The notes: a model not told the origin generated them from the letters alone. A DNA stretch of 64,000 nucleotides from Luteolibacter arcticus (GCF_025950235.1 NZ_JAPDDT010000001.1:1054001-1118000); one strand, 5' to 3'. Shown: positions 19,367 through 29,120, counted from the first letter of the stretch. Program-made: numbers and translations.

Positions 19367-19896
19367 GGCAGACATTCCCCGCCGATCCGGTCCTCGATGC
19401 AGCGCTTCAATGCCGCGCGCAGCCGGAAAAGCTGCACCTTCAGGCCGCTCAGCGAACGCCCGCGATCCACCGCGAAATCCTGCAAGCGGCTCTTCCGCCA
19501 ATAGCGCTGCATCAGCAGGTCACGATCTTCCGGCCGCAGTTTTCCCAGACACGCGCTCAGCGCCTCCAGCCGGCGCTCCGTGAATTCCGGTTCGGCTTCA
19601 TCCTCCATTTCGTCCGCCAGCAAGCCGGCCACGTCATCATCCAGCGTCACCCAGCGTCGCTGCTTCAACACGCGCAGGTGCGCCATCACTTGGAAGCGCG
19701 CGATCGTCAGCGCCCATGCCCGGAAGTTCGTGCCGAGTTCGAACTGCGCCCGCTTCGCCCACAGCAGCGTGTTCACCTCCTGGATCACGTCGTCCGTTCC
19801 CGGAGCCCCGGGCAGCAGCGAGATCACAAACGAACAGATCACCCCTTGGTGCTCGGTCAGCAGCTTCACAAAGTCCTTGTCCGGATCGTCCGCCAT
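19363..19896 (-). CDS. ECF RNA polymerase sigma factor (Rhodopirellula/Verrucomicrobium type)
   Basis: This encodes a 177-residue sigma-70 family protein with only regions 2 and 4, typical of the ECF class. Region 2 contains DDVIQEVNTLLWAKRAQF and NFRAWALTIARFQVMAHLR. Region 4 contains LRPEDRDLLMQRYWRKSRLQDFA and SLSGLKVQLFRLRAALKRC, the promoter -35 binding helix-turn-helix. A short acidic linker (DEMEDEAEPE) separates them. It matches the family annotated as Rhodopirellula/Verrucomicrobium sigma-70, whose members usually precede a FecR-LamG gene, as here. The downstream partner is coupled by an ATGA overlap. The likely targets are its own locus and other surface genes; no promoter consensus can be derived from one window. 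Confidence 0.93.
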   Translation of the reverse strand: MADDPDKDFVKLLTEHQGVICSFVISLLPGAPGTDDVIQEVNTLLWAKRAQFELGTNFRAWALTIARFQVMAHLRVLKQRRWVTLDDDVAGLLADEMEDEAEPEFTERRLEALSACLGKLRPEDRDLLMQRYWRKSRLQDFAVDRGRSLSGLKVQLFRLRAALKRCIEDRIGGECLP

Positions 19897-20433
19897 GGAT
19901 GGGTCTCCCTCACCTATACGGGAAATTCCAAAAGGTTAGCATGCCTTCCCGGTTTTTCCGTGGCAGTGCGAAGCCGCGCCCGAAATCCCGCTCTCATCCC
20001 TTTGCGGGCGCTACCTATGAATAATTGGAGGTGCCCACCAGCCCACTCGGAAAACCCTCAAAAACCACGGGAACACAGTGGCAATCAAAGGATTCCCAAC
20101 CTCTTCCCCGTCCCCTCCCACGCCACCCCAATTTCTCCGTCACCCGTCCCGAAACCTGCCTGACAAACCTCCGCGAAATGCTGGTTCCAGCGACATTCCT
20201 TTCGTCAATTTCGCCCATTTCGTTGTCGATCCTCCTCTCCGTTGCTCGCCATCCCGCCCTCCGCGAATCGAAGGAAACCATCCTCCTCCCACCCTCCACG
20301 AAGCCCGTTTCGCGCCGGCTCCCATTCGGGGAGTTCTCCCTCCCGCCCCTTCCGAAAAGCTCGCAGTTGAAAGGGATTTGCGCTCCTTTTGGTATTCGAG
20401 ACGCCGACCACGCCACCCCGTTTTCCTGCCATC
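19897..20433. other. Divergent intergenic region between sigma gene and DUF1549/1553 gene
   Basis: This 537-bp gap separates two divergent transcription units and must hold both promoters. On the plus strand, TTGAAA at 20367-20372 is followed after 17 bases by TGGTAT (20390-20395), a fair -35 with a poor -10. This weakly supports a translation start at 20434 rather than the in-frame TTG at 20389. The region is C-rich on the plus strand with many CTCC runs. I see no convincing gene, RNA or repeat. Confidence 0.4.
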
Positions 20434-23400
20434 TTGAAAGCCCTTCTACCCATCTGCTCGATCCCGCTGTTTGCCTTTCCCTCCGGCCTCCGGGCCGAGG
20501 ACTCGGCACCGGTGGATTTCAGCAAGGATGTCCGGCCCATTCTTTCGAACCGCTGCTTCAAGTGCCACGGCCCGGACGAAGGAACCCGCAAGGGCGGCCT
20601 GCGTCTCGATCTCCGAGACTCCGCCATCGGCAAGGGCGAGTCCGGTCACCTCGCCATCGTCCCGCACAAGCCCGACGAGAGCGAACTCATCAAGCGTCTC
20701 GTCTCCACCGATCCCGACGAGATCATGCCGCCCGCGAGCGCCAAGATGGAGATGCCGGAGAGCGAGCGCGAGGTGCTCCGCCGGTGGATCGCCCAAGGTG
20801 CGGAATACAAGGATCACTGGGCCTTCGTGGCACCGGTTAAAGCACCGCTCCCCGCCGGTGACTCGCAGCATCCGATCGATCAACTCGTCGGGAAGCGCCT
20901 CGCAGCGGAGAACATGACACCTTCTCCGGAGGCCGGGCAATACCAGCTCATCCGCCGCGTGTCCTTCGACCTCACCGGACTGCCACCGTCGCAGGAAGAG
21001 ACCCGCGCCTTCATCAATGACACCACCCCGGGCGCGTATGACCGGCTGGTGGATCGATTGCTCGCCTCACCCGCCTATGGCGAGCGCTGGGCACGCCGCT
21101 GGATGGACCTTGCGCGGTATGCCGATACGAATGGCTACGAGAAGGACCGCGAACGCAGCATATGGCCGTGGCGCGATTGGGTCATCCGGTCGCTCAATGA
21201 CGACATGCCGTTCGATCAGTTCACGATCCGGCAACTCGCCGGTGACATGCTGCCGGGGGCCACTCCCGACGACGTGATCGCCACCGGCTTCCACCGGAAT
21301 ACGATGGTCAACGAAGAGGGCGGCATCGATCCGCTCGAGTTCCGCTACCACGCGATGACAGACCGCGTCGCCACCACCGGCACCACTTGGCTGGGCATGA
21401 CGGTTGGCTGCGCGCAGTGCCACACCCACAAGTACGACCCCATCCTGCACACGGAGTACTTCCAGTTGATGGCCTTCATGAACAATACGGAGGAGATTCG
21501 ATATGAACTCCCCGATCCCACCCTGGCCGGACGCCAGGCCGCCCGCGACCAGCAGGTGGCCGACCTCATCGCAGGGCTACCGTCCAAGTGGCCCGCGTCC
21601 CCGCCGCCCGCAGCCACACTTTCCTCCGTCACCAGCGAGTCCGGAGAGCCGGCGAAGATCCTGCCGGATCAATCCGCGCTCTTCGCCGGGCCCGGAGCGA
21701 ACAAGGACACCTACACCCTTTTCTTCGATGCGAAGGACGGCGCGGTCGATCGCATCCGGCTCGATGCCCTCGCCGATCCAGGGATCGTCTCCGGCGGCCC
21801 GGGACGGACGTCTCACGGAAACTTTGTCCTCAGCGAGATCCAGGTCTTCACCCGCACGAGGGCCACCGGCTCGGAGTGGCAACCCGTCGAGCTGGCCACC
21901 GCCAGCGCTGCTGTCGAGCAGACGGGCTACCCGGTCGCCGCGGCGATCGATGGCAAGCTGGAAACCGGTTGGGCCGTTCAGAAGGACGGTGCGCCGCTCA
22001 AGGCGGACAAGGACGCCACCTTCACCTTCAAGGCTCCCGTCGCCACCAACCACACGCCGCATTTCATGGTGAAGCTGGTCCAGGCCCACGGCAGTTCGCA
22101 CACCATCGGTCGCGTCCGCCTCGCCGTGAGCGGACCGGACGACGACAACAAGCGCGACAACAAGGAAGCTGTTAGAGACGCCTACGATGCATGGTTGGAG
22201 CGGACCCGTGCCACCACCGTGCCATGGACCCTGCTGGAGCCGGTGAAGATGGACTCGAATGAGCCCGTGCTGACGCTGGAGAAAGACAAGTCCGTCTTCG
22301 TCTCCGGCGATACCACGAAGGACGATCGCTTCGTCCTCACCTTCAAGGATGTCCCCGCGGGAGCATCGGCCATCCGGTTGGAGGCGCTGACCGACAAGCG
22401 CCTGCCTGCCTACGGACCCGGCAAGACCTACTACGAAGGCCCGAGCGGCGACTTCCTACTCTACGACATCATCGTGAAGGCGGATGGTCGCGAGCTGAAG
22501 GTGGCCACCGCGAGCGCTAGCAATGCGGGCAGCGGCGGCAATCCGCTGCTCGCCATCGATGAAGATGATCTCACCGGCTGGGGCCCCGCCGGGCGCTTCG
22601 GCGAGGATTGCCAGGCCGTCTTCAATCTGGCCGAGCCCTTGCCCGCCGCCCGCGAGCTGACAGTGGAGCTGCGGATGGGCCGGCACTACGCCGCCACCCT
22701 CGGGAAATTCCGCCTCGCCGCCACCACCAGTGATTTCGCGAAAGCACCGGCCCAACTCCTGCCGCTGGAGTTGGAGGAAGTCCTCGCCAGTGACAATGTC
22801 AGCAAGATCGCCAGCCAGCGCCCGGCTCTCTTCCGCTACTTCCTCCTGAATGCCCCGGAGCTGACGAGCCACACCAACCCCATCCGCGAGCTACTCAAGC
22901 CGCTTTCGTCCACGCCCACCCTCGCGATGGCGGAGCGGGATCCGCAGCACCCGCGGAAAACCTTCCGTCACAATCGCGGCGAGTTCACGCAGCCCGCGGA
23001 AGCCGTCTCGCCGGACGTCCCCGCCTTCCTGCCGCCGATGGATCCGAAGCAGCCGAAGAACCGCCTCGGCTTCGCCCGCTGGCTGGTCTCGCGCAGCCAT
23101 CCGCTCACCGCACGCGTCGCCGTGAATCGCCAGTGGCAGGCCTTCTTCGGCACCGGACTCGTGAAGACGCTCGATGACTTCGGCTTCCAAGGCGAGATGC
23201 CGAGCAATCAGGAACTGCTCGATTGGCTCGCCGTGGACTTCATGGACAATGGCTGGTCGATGAAGAAGCTCCATCGCCAGATCGTCACCAGCGCCACTTA
23301 CAAGCAGAGCTCGAAAGTTACACCCGAGTTGTTAGAAAAGGATCCGCAGAACCGCCTGCTCGCCCGCGGCCCGCGCGTCCGCGTGGAAGGCGAGATGGTC

Positions 23401-23970
23401 CGCGACCTCGCGCTCAGCGCCGCCGGCCTGCTGTCTAACAAGATGTATGGCCCGCCGATCCGGCCACCGCAGCCGAACAGCGTGACGGAGGCCGCCTATG
23501 GCGGGATGTCTTGGAACGTCAGCCAGGGAGAGGATCGCTATCGCCGCGGCCTCTACATCTTCGCGAAGCGCTCCGCGCCCTTCGCTTCCTCCATCACCTT
23601 CGACGCGCCCACCGGGGAAGCCTGCATCGCCCGCCGCGAGATGGCGAATACCCCGCTGCAATCGCTGGTGCTTCTCAATGACGAGGTTTTCTTCGAAGCC
23701 GCCCAAGTGCTCGGCAAGAAAGTCGCGGCCCTCTCCACCACGCCTGCGGAGAAAGCCACCTACATCTTCGAGCGTTGCCTGATCCGTCCGCCAGAGCCCG
23801 GCGAAGTCGACATGCTCGTCACCTTCTACAACAGCCAGCTTGAACGGCTGAAGAAGGGCGAGCTCAAGACCGGCGAACTGATGCCCGCCGGCTCCACCGA
23901 CGATGAAGCCGCATGGATGACGGTCGCCCGCATCCTCCTCAATCTCGACGAAACCATCACCCGGAACTGA
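20434..23970 (+). CDS. PSCyt1-DUF1549-DUF1553 protein (planctomycete-type cytochrome family)
   Basis: This encodes about 1178 residues. TTG 20434 is preferred because it gives a clean signal peptide (MKALLPICSIPLFAFPSG); an in-frame TTG at 20389 adds 15 residues. A planctomycete cytochrome c domain follows, with CFKCH at 41-45 and the family block GGLRLDLRDSA. DUF1549 (about 135-350) contains YGERWARRWMDLARYADTNG, the QLAGDMLPG block and a second CxxCH (CAQCH near 327). Two discoidin-like modules are inserted between about 380 and 840. DUF1553 (about 870-1140) contains RLGFARWLVSRSHPLTARVAVNRQ-type and FDAPTGEACIARRE blocks. The partner DUF1501 gene follows after four bases. The pair is very common in Planctomycetes and Verrucomicrobia; its biochemical role, often suggested to be in polysaccharide use, is not established. 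Confidence 0.92.
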   Translation: MKALLPICSIPLFAFPSGLRAEDSAPVDFSKDVRPILSNRCFKCHGPDEGTRKGGLRLDLRDSAIGKGESGHLAIVPHKPDESELIKRLVSTDPDEIMPPASAKMEMPESEREVLRRWIAQGAEYKDHWAFVAPVKAPLPAGDSQHPIDQLVGKRLAAENMTPSPEAGQYQLIRRVSFDLTGLPPSQEETRAFINDTTPGAYDRLVDRLLASPAYGERWARRWMDLARYADTNGYEKDRERSIWPWRDWVIRSLNDDMPFDQFTIRQLAGDMLPGATPDDVIATGFHRNTMVNEEGGIDPLEFRYHAMTDRVATTGTTWLGMTVGCAQCHTHKYDPILHTEYFQLMAFMNNTEEIRYELPDPTLAGRQAARDQQVADLIAGLPSKWPASPPPAATLSSVTSESGEPAKILPDQSALFAGPGANKDTYTLFFDAKDGAVDRIRLDALADPGIVSGGPGRTSHGNFVLSEIQVFTRTRATGSEWQPVELATASAAVEQTGYPVAAAIDGKLETGWAVQKDGAPLKADKDATFTFKAPVATNHTPHFMVKLVQAHGSSHTIGRVRLAVSGPDDDNKRDNKEAVRDAYDAWLERTRATTVPWTLLEPVKMDSNEPVLTLEKDKSVFVSGDTTKDDRFVLTFKDVPAGASAIRLEALTDKRLPAYGPGKTYYEGPSGDFLLYDIIVKADGRELKVATASASNAGSGGNPLLAIDEDDLTGWGPAGRFGEDCQAVFNLAEPLPAARELTVELRMGRHYAATLGKFRLAATTSDFAKAPAQLLPLELEEVLASDNVSKIASQRPALFRYFLLNAPELTSHTNPIRELLKPLSSTPTLAMAERDPQHPRKTFRHNRGEFTQPAEAVSPDVPAFLPPMDPKQPKNRLGFARWLVSRSHPLTARVAVNRQWQAFFGTGLVKTLDDFGFQGEMPSNQELLDWLAVDFMDNGWSMKKLHRQIVTSATYKQSSKVTPELLEKDPQNRLLARGPRVRVEGEMVRDLALSAAGLLSNKMYGPPIRPPQPNSVTEAAYGGMSWNVSQGEDRYRRGLYIFAKRSAPFASSITFDAPTGEACIARREMANTPLQSLVLLNDEVFFEAAQVLGKKVAALSTTPAEKATYIFERCLIRPPEPGEVDMLVTFYNSQLERLKKGELKTGELMPAGSTDDEAAWMTVARILLNLDETITRN

Positions 23971-23974
23971 CCCG

Positions 23975-25435
23975 ATGAATTGCCACGATTCACTCTTCGC
24001 GCGACAGCACCTCCCGGGCAGCGACGTCAGCCGCCGCTGGTTCCTCAGGGAGTGCGGCCTCGGCGTCGGCAAGATGGGACTCGCCTCGCTGTTAGGCGAT
24101 GCGCTCATCCAGAGCGCTGCCGCCGCAACTTCCACATCGTCCGTCCCGATCGGCGCGAATTACCCCGGCAAGGCCAAGTCGGTGATCCATCTGTTCATGG
24201 CCGGCGCGCCGTCGCAGCTCGATCTCTTCGACCCGAAGCCCGAGCTGGCGAAGCTCGATGGCAAGCCCTTGCCCCCGTCCGTGACCAATGGCCAGCGCCT
24301 CGCTTTCATCCGGCCGGACGCCGCGGTCATGTCGTCGCGCTTCAAGTTCGCCCGCCATGGCCAGAGCGGCGCATGGGTCAGCGAGCTGCTCCCGCACACC
24401 GCGAAGATCGCCGATGACCTCTGCTTCGTGAAATCGGTCAAGACCGACCAGTTCAATCACGCTCCCGCTCAGATTTTCTTCAATACCGGCTTCCTCCAGC
24501 CCGGTCGGCCAAGCATCGGCTCCTGGGTCACCTACGGGCTCGGCTCGCTGAATAACAACCTGCCCTCGTTCGTCGTCCTCAGTACCGGTGCCGGCGTCAG
24601 CGGTGGCGCGGCCAATTGGTCCAGCGGCTTCCTGCCCACCGTGCATTCCGGCGTGCGCTTCCGCAATTCCGGCGACCCCATCCTCAATACCGCCAGCCCG
24701 CGCGGCGTCGATGACCGGCTCCAGCGCGAAACCATCGACGTCGTTTCAAAGCTCAATCGCCTGCAGCTCGCGAGCGTGGGCGATCCCGAGATTTCCACCC
24801 GCATCGCCGCCCATGAGATGGCCTTCAATCTCCAGCACAGCGCGCCGGAACTCACCGACCTCTCCGGCGAGACCGAGGCGACGCTGAAGATGTACGGCAT
24901 CGATGACATCAAGAAGCCGTCCTACGCCCGCGCCTGCTTGCTCGCGCGGCGGATGGTCGAGCGCGGCGTGCGCTTCATCAATATCTACCACGAAGGCTGG
25001 GACGCCCACTCCGACCTTGCGGGCAATCACAGCACCATGTGCAAGGCCACCGACCAGGCCAGCGCCGCCCTCGTCGCCGATCTCAAGCAACGCGGCCTGC
25101 TGGATGAAACCCTCGTCGTCTGGGGCGGTGAATTCGGCCGCACGCCGATGGTCGAGACGAATCCCACGCTCGGCCGCGCCCTCGGCCGCGATCACCATCC
25201 CTCCGCCTTCACCGTCTGGATGGCCGGCGGCGGCATCAAGGGCGGCCAGAGCTACGGCGAGACCGACGAACTCGGTTACCACGTCGTCGACAAGCCGGTC
25301 CACGTCCACGACCTGCAGGCCACGATCCTGCATTGCCTCGGCATCGATCACGAGCGCCTCACCTATTTCTACGCCGGCCGCCACTTCCGGCTCACGGACG
25401 TGCACGGCCACGTCATGAAAGATCTCATGGCCTGA
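23975..25435 (+). CDS. DUF1501 protein with Tat-type signal
   Basis: This is a 486-residue protein of the DUF1501 family, related to the alkaline phosphatase/sulfatase fold. The N-terminus carries a twin-arginine-like motif (SRRWFLREC at about 19-27) followed by a hydrophobic stretch, so folded export is likely. Family blocks seen are SVIHLFMAGAPSQLDLFDPKPEL, HTAKIADDLCFVKSV, GVRFINIYHEGWDAHSDL, VWGGEFGRTPM and GRDHHPSAFTVWMAGGGIKGG, ending with the typical DLQATILHCLGIDHERLTY. ATG 23975 lies four bases after the stop of the DUF1549/1553 gene, so both are translated from one message. The substrate is not known. Confidence 0.95.
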   Translation: MNCHDSLFARQHLPGSDVSRRWFLRECGLGVGKMGLASLLGDALIQSAAAATSTSSVPIGANYPGKAKSVIHLFMAGAPSQLDLFDPKPELAKLDGKPLPPSVTNGQRLAFIRPDAAVMSSRFKFARHGQSGAWVSELLPHTAKIADDLCFVKSVKTDQFNHAPAQIFFNTGFLQPGRPSIGSWVTYGLGSLNNNLPSFVVLSTGAGVSGGAANWSSGFLPTVHSGVRFRNSGDPILNTASPRGVDDRLQRETIDVVSKLNRLQLASVGDPEISTRIAAHEMAFNLQHSAPELTDLSGETEATLKMYGIDDIKKPSYARACLLARRMVERGVRFINIYHEGWDAHSDLAGNHSTMCKATDQASAALVADLKQRGLLDETLVVWGGEFGRTPMVETNPTLGRALGRDHHPSAFTVWMAGGGIKGGQSYGETDELGYHVVDKPVHVHDLQATILHCLGIDHERLTYFYAGRHFRLTDVHGHVMKDLMA

Positions 25436-25528
25436 CCCTCCCGACCTGCGGGGTTTGTTACGATTGCTTTGATTCGCCAGCCCCCGGGTCCATAGTCCGG
25501 GCGGGCCAGCAATCGGTCCACCCCACCG

Positions 25529-27448
25529 ATGCGACTCCCCCTCCTCATCTGGACTTTCGTCGCCGCCATTGCCAGCGGCCAATTGCCGATCGCGTCCCCA
25601 TGGTGTGGAGCGGTGACCGATAGCTCGGTCGTCGTGACCGTGCCGCTTAGCCAAGCCGGTGTCACCACGAGGCTCGGGGTAAGTACGGTGGCAGGTTTGA
25701 CTTCACCCTTCTTCTCCGCATCGGTGGTATCGCAGGCCGCTGCGGGAAATGCTGTCCGCCTCTCGCTCGAAGGGCTCACGGCGAATACGACCTACTACTA
25801 CGCGATCGAACTGAATGGCACGCTGCTGCCGGCCCATGGCGGCAAGTTCAATACCTTCCCCGCTCTGGGAGCGGCCGCTTCGTTCCGCTTCGCCTTCAGC
25901 TCCTGCGGTGAGTGGGACAATCCCCAGCAGGCCTACGACGCGGTCCGCCTTGAGAACCCGCTTTTCTTCGTTCACATGGGCGACCTCCACTACGAGGACA
26001 CCAACCAGAACAATCCCACCCCCTACCGGACCAACTACACGAAAGTCCTCACCGAGTCGCCGGAACAATCGAACCTGTTCCGCAATGTGCCAACCTTCTA
26101 CATTTGGGACGATCACGATTTCTCCGGCAACGGCTCCGATAGTACCAGCACCGGCCGCCAGGCGGCGCGACAGGTCTATCGCGAGCGTGTCCCGCATTTC
26201 CCGCTGCCAGCTGGCGGGCCGAATGCCGCCATCTATCAATCCTTCGATTGCGGGCGCATTCACTTCATCCTCTCCGACCTGCGCTCGGAGCGCGATGAAG
26301 ATTCAGACGACGACGACGAGGACAAGTCGATGATGGGCGACGTCCAGAAGCAGTGGTTCAAGGACCAGCTTCTCGCCGCGCGGGACGCCGAGTGTCCGAT
26401 GATCATGTGGATGAGTGGCGTGCCGCTGATTCAAGAAGGCGACGACCGCGACAACTGGGGATCGTATGCGACCGAGCGCACGGAACTGCTGGAATTCATC
26501 CGCGACCAGCGCATCCAGAATGTGGTCGTCTTCTCCGGCGACATGCATGCTTTGGCCTACGATGATGGAGGGGCGACCGCGAACTACGTCGCCGGTGTCC
26601 GCATTCCCGTATTCCACGCGGCCGCGCTTGCCCGCGACGGATCTACCAAAGGAGGCCCTTACTCCGGTGGCACCAGCGCAGGCGATGGCCGCTACGGCAC
26701 CATGGATGTCAGTGATACGGGCGGCACTGTAAGCGTGACCTACCGTGGTCGAATCGCAGACACGGCGACCGACGTCACCACGTGGAAAACTTACACGCAT
26801 ACGGCCGAACCCGTCCGCCCCCGCAAGGCGAAGGACCTCACAGCTCAACCCGCAAATGGCGTGCAACTCCAGTGGACCGATGACTCCGGCGTCGAAACCG
26901 GCTACCGCGTCGAGCGGCGACCCGCCGGTGCCGGAGCGTGGACTTCGCTGGTGCTGTTAGGTCCCGGCGCGACGACGCATGACGATACCACGGCCGTGCC
27001 CGCCACCGCCTACGATTACCGGATCGTCGCGGTTAATGGGCTGATCGAAGCCGATCCCTCAGTCACGGCAACCGCATTGAGCCTCACCGCCTATCAAAGC
27101 TGGAAGCTCCAGAATCTGGGCAACGCCAATGCTCCCGACGACGGCGATGACGACCACGACGGGAACGACACCATGGCCGAATACCTCTTCGGCCTGAATC
27201 CGAATGCAAGCGACCGCTACGCATGGACGGCATCCAGAGCAGCAAACGGCCACGTCACTGTCAGCTACCCGACCTTGGCCGGGAGGATCTACCAGGTCGA
27301 ATACAGCAATACCCTCGGAGCGTGGCCCTCCGGCCCGGCGGCGGTCACCGGCGACGGCTCGGCGAAGCAATGGACCGATGACGGCAGCCTGACCAGCGGG
27401 CTACCCGGGAAACGATTCTACCGCGTGCGGGTCATTTCCGCACCGTGA
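25529..27448 (+). CDS. Secreted PhoD-type alkaline phosphatase/metallophosphatase with FN3 tail
   Basis: This is a 639-residue exported metallophosphatase. A signal peptide (LLIWTFVAAIASG) is followed by an N-terminal FN3-like PhoD domain (GLTANTTYYYAIELNG). The catalytic domain has the metal ligand blocks FSSCGEWDN, FVHMGDLHYED, YIWDDHDFSGNG and VVFSGDMHALAYDD, all expected in PhoD phosphodiesterases/phosphatases. Between them is an acidic loop rich in Asp/Glu (RDEDSDDDDED). The C-terminal part has an FN3 module (ETGYRVERRPAGAGAW), a D/N-rich calcium-binding-like stretch (DDGDDDHDGNDTMAEYLFGLNPNA) and a beta tail. It probably releases phosphate from extracellular esters. It follows DUF1501 by 93 bp and may be separately transcribed. 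Confidence 0.9.
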   Translation: MRLPLLIWTFVAAIASGQLPIASPWCGAVTDSSVVVTVPLSQAGVTTRLGVSTVAGLTSPFFSASVVSQAAAGNAVRLSLEGLTANTTYYYAIELNGTLLPAHGGKFNTFPALGAAASFRFAFSSCGEWDNPQQAYDAVRLENPLFFVHMGDLHYEDTNQNNPTPYRTNYTKVLTESPEQSNLFRNVPTFYIWDDHDFSGNGSDSTSTGRQAARQVYRERVPHFPLPAGGPNAAIYQSFDCGRIHFILSDLRSERDEDSDDDDEDKSMMGDVQKQWFKDQLLAARDAECPMIMWMSGVPLIQEGDDRDNWGSYATERTELLEFIRDQRIQNVVVFSGDMHALAYDDGGATANYVAGVRIPVFHAAALARDGSTKGGPYSGGTSAGDGRYGTMDVSDTGGTVSVTYRGRIADTATDVTTWKTYTHTAEPVRPRKAKDLTAQPANGVQLQWTDDSGVETGYRVERRPAGAGAWTSLVLLGPGATTHDDTTAVPATAYDYRIVAVNGLIEADPSVTATALSLTAYQSWKLQNLGNANAPDDGDDDHDGNDTMAEYLFGLNPNASDRYAWTASRAANGHVTVSYPTLAGRIYQVEYSNTLGAWPSGPAAVTGDGSAKQWTDDGSLTSGLPGKRFYRVRVISAP

Positions 27449-27631
27449 GATGCCCAAGGCTCGGAACCCAAGGTTAAAACTGAGCTTCCCGGCCGGGACG
27501 TGAAGGCGACAACGCAGCCTCCTCCGTCCACGGGAAAGGCGGGCAGACGATGGCCACGAAACCGGCACGGAAGATGCACGGCTCACGGCTGGACTCTCCC
27601 CCGCCCTCATCTCAGGCTCCTCCCCGACCTC

Positions 27632-29035
27632 ATGTCTCGCAGAACCAAGATCATCATCACCCTCGGCCCGGCAACGGAGGCGGAGGAAACCATCGGCCAA
27701 CTGATCGACCTCGGCACCAACGTGTTCCGGCTCAACATGAGCCACGCCAAGCATGAGTGGGCCCGCGAGATGGCCCGCCGGGTCCGCAAGGCCGCCGCGG
27801 AACGCTCCGCCCACGTGGGGGTGCTCTTCGACCTGACCGGCCCCTCGATCCGTACCGGCGATCTGGAAAAGCCCTACGAGCTGAAGATCGGCGATCTGGT
27901 CGAGTTTCGCAAAAGCGATGCCGCCCCCTCGATCGAGCTTTCCACCACGGTCAACTACGGCGGCCTGATGGACGACGTCGCCGAAGGTCGCACGCTGGTC
28001 GTCGACAACGGCACCATGCTGATGGAGATCAAGACCAAGAAGGACGACCGCATCATTTGCGAGGTGAAAACCGCCGGCAAAATGGGCTCGCGGCGTCACA
28101 TCAATCTTCCCGGCACCCGCCTCAATCTCCCCGCTCTGACCGAGAAGGACCGCACCGACCTGGCCCTCGCCGTCGAGTGCGACGCCGACTACATCGCCGG
28201 CTCCTTCGTCCGCGATGCCGCCCACGTCCGCGAGCTTCGCGAGGCGGTGGAAGCCCTCGAAGGCGGCGCGCAGATCGTCGCCAAGATCGAGGACCAGGAG
28301 GCGATCCGAAACATCGACGCCATCATCCAGGCCACCGACGTGATCATGGTCGCGCGCGGTGACCTCGGCGTGGAAGTGGAGTTCGAGGAACTGCCCATCC
28401 TTCAACGCCGCCTCGTGAAACGCTGCCACGAGCTCGGCAAGCGCGTGATCGTGGCGACTCAGCTTCTGGAGTCCATGATCCAGAATCCGACGCCCACCCG
28501 CGCCGAAGTGACCGACGTGGCCAACGCGGCCTATGAGGAGGCCGACTGCCTGATGCTTTCCGGAGAGACCAGCGTGGGCCTGCACCCGCTGCGCTGCGTG
28601 GAGGCGCTGGTGAAAATCAGCATGCGCATCGAGCGCACCGGCGGCCTCGGCTTCGGCCAATGCGTGCTCCTGCGCGACGAGCGCCAGAAAGCCGCCCGTG
28701 CCGCAGTCATGCTGGTGGATTCGCTGCCGGATGCGCGCCTGATCGTGCTCACCCGCCGTGGCGTGATGGCGAACCACACCGCCATGCTGCGCCCGCGGAC
28801 CAACGGTTTCTACGCCTTCACCCCGAAGGACCGGGTCTGCCGCCAGCTCGCCCTGACTCGCAATGTCGAAGCCTTCAAGCTACCCTTCGCCGCGACGATC
28901 GACGAGACCATCCAGCGCGCCATCGAGATGCTCCGCGCCGCGGATCTGGTCCGCCCCGGCACGCCGCTGGTGATCGTGTCGGACATCCTCTCCGATCACT
29001 TCGCAGCGAATTCGATCCTCCTGCATCACGCATGA
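27632..29035 (+). CDS. pyk: Pyruvate kinase
   Basis: This 467-residue cytoplasmic enzyme converts phosphoenolpyruvate and ADP to pyruvate and ATP in glycolysis. ATG 27632 starts MSRRTKIIITLGPAT, the canonical N-terminus; the frame is open further upstream but without homology. Seen motifs are NVFRLNMSHAKHEWA, LFDLTGPSIRTG (active-site loop), the signature block IVAKIEDQEAIRN with the catalytic Lys, VMVARGDLGVEVEFEELP, KRVIVATQLLESMI with the conserved TQ-LESM, and AEVTDVANAAYEEADCLMLSGETSVG. The C-terminal domain is of normal length. It has ITLGPAT rather than the usual CTxGPAS near the start, a mild variant. It stands alone between unrelated genes. Confidence 0.97.
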   Translation: MSRRTKIIITLGPATEAEETIGQLIDLGTNVFRLNMSHAKHEWAREMARRVRKAAAERSAHVGVLFDLTGPSIRTGDLEKPYELKIGDLVEFRKSDAAPSIELSTTVNYGGLMDDVAEGRTLVVDNGTMLMEIKTKKDDRIICEVKTAGKMGSRRHINLPGTRLNLPALTEKDRTDLALAVECDADYIAGSFVRDAAHVRELREAVEALEGGAQIVAKIEDQEAIRNIDAIIQATDVIMVARGDLGVEVEFEELPILQRRLVKRCHELGKRVIVATQLLESMIQNPTPTRAEVTDVANAAYEEADCLMLSGETSVGLHPLRCVEALVKISMRIERTGGLGFGQCVLLRDERQKAARAAVMLVDSLPDARLIVLTRRGVMANHTAMLRPRTNGFYAFTPKDRVCRQLALTRNVEAFKLPFAATIDETIQRAIEMLRAADLVRPGTPLVIVSDILSDHFAANSILLHHA

Positions 29036-29042
29036 ACGTGGT

Positions 29043-29061
29043 CCGCACGCTCCGCGTGCGG
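29043..29061 (+). terminator. Hairpin after pyk
   Basis: CCGCACGC and GCGTGCGG form a perfect 8-bp stem around a TCC loop, starting 7 bases after the pyk stop. No T-run follows, so it may be a Rho-type or RNA-stabilising structure instead of an intrinsic terminator. Confidence 0.35.
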
Positions 29062-29120
29062 TCGAACCCGCTCTAACGGCCACCGATCAAGCCCTGATGA
29101 AAGTCGCAGATATCTTCCGC

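Noticed and set aside
27401..28777. 458-residue minus-strand frame
   Set aside because: Antisense to pyk, whose motifs are unambiguous.
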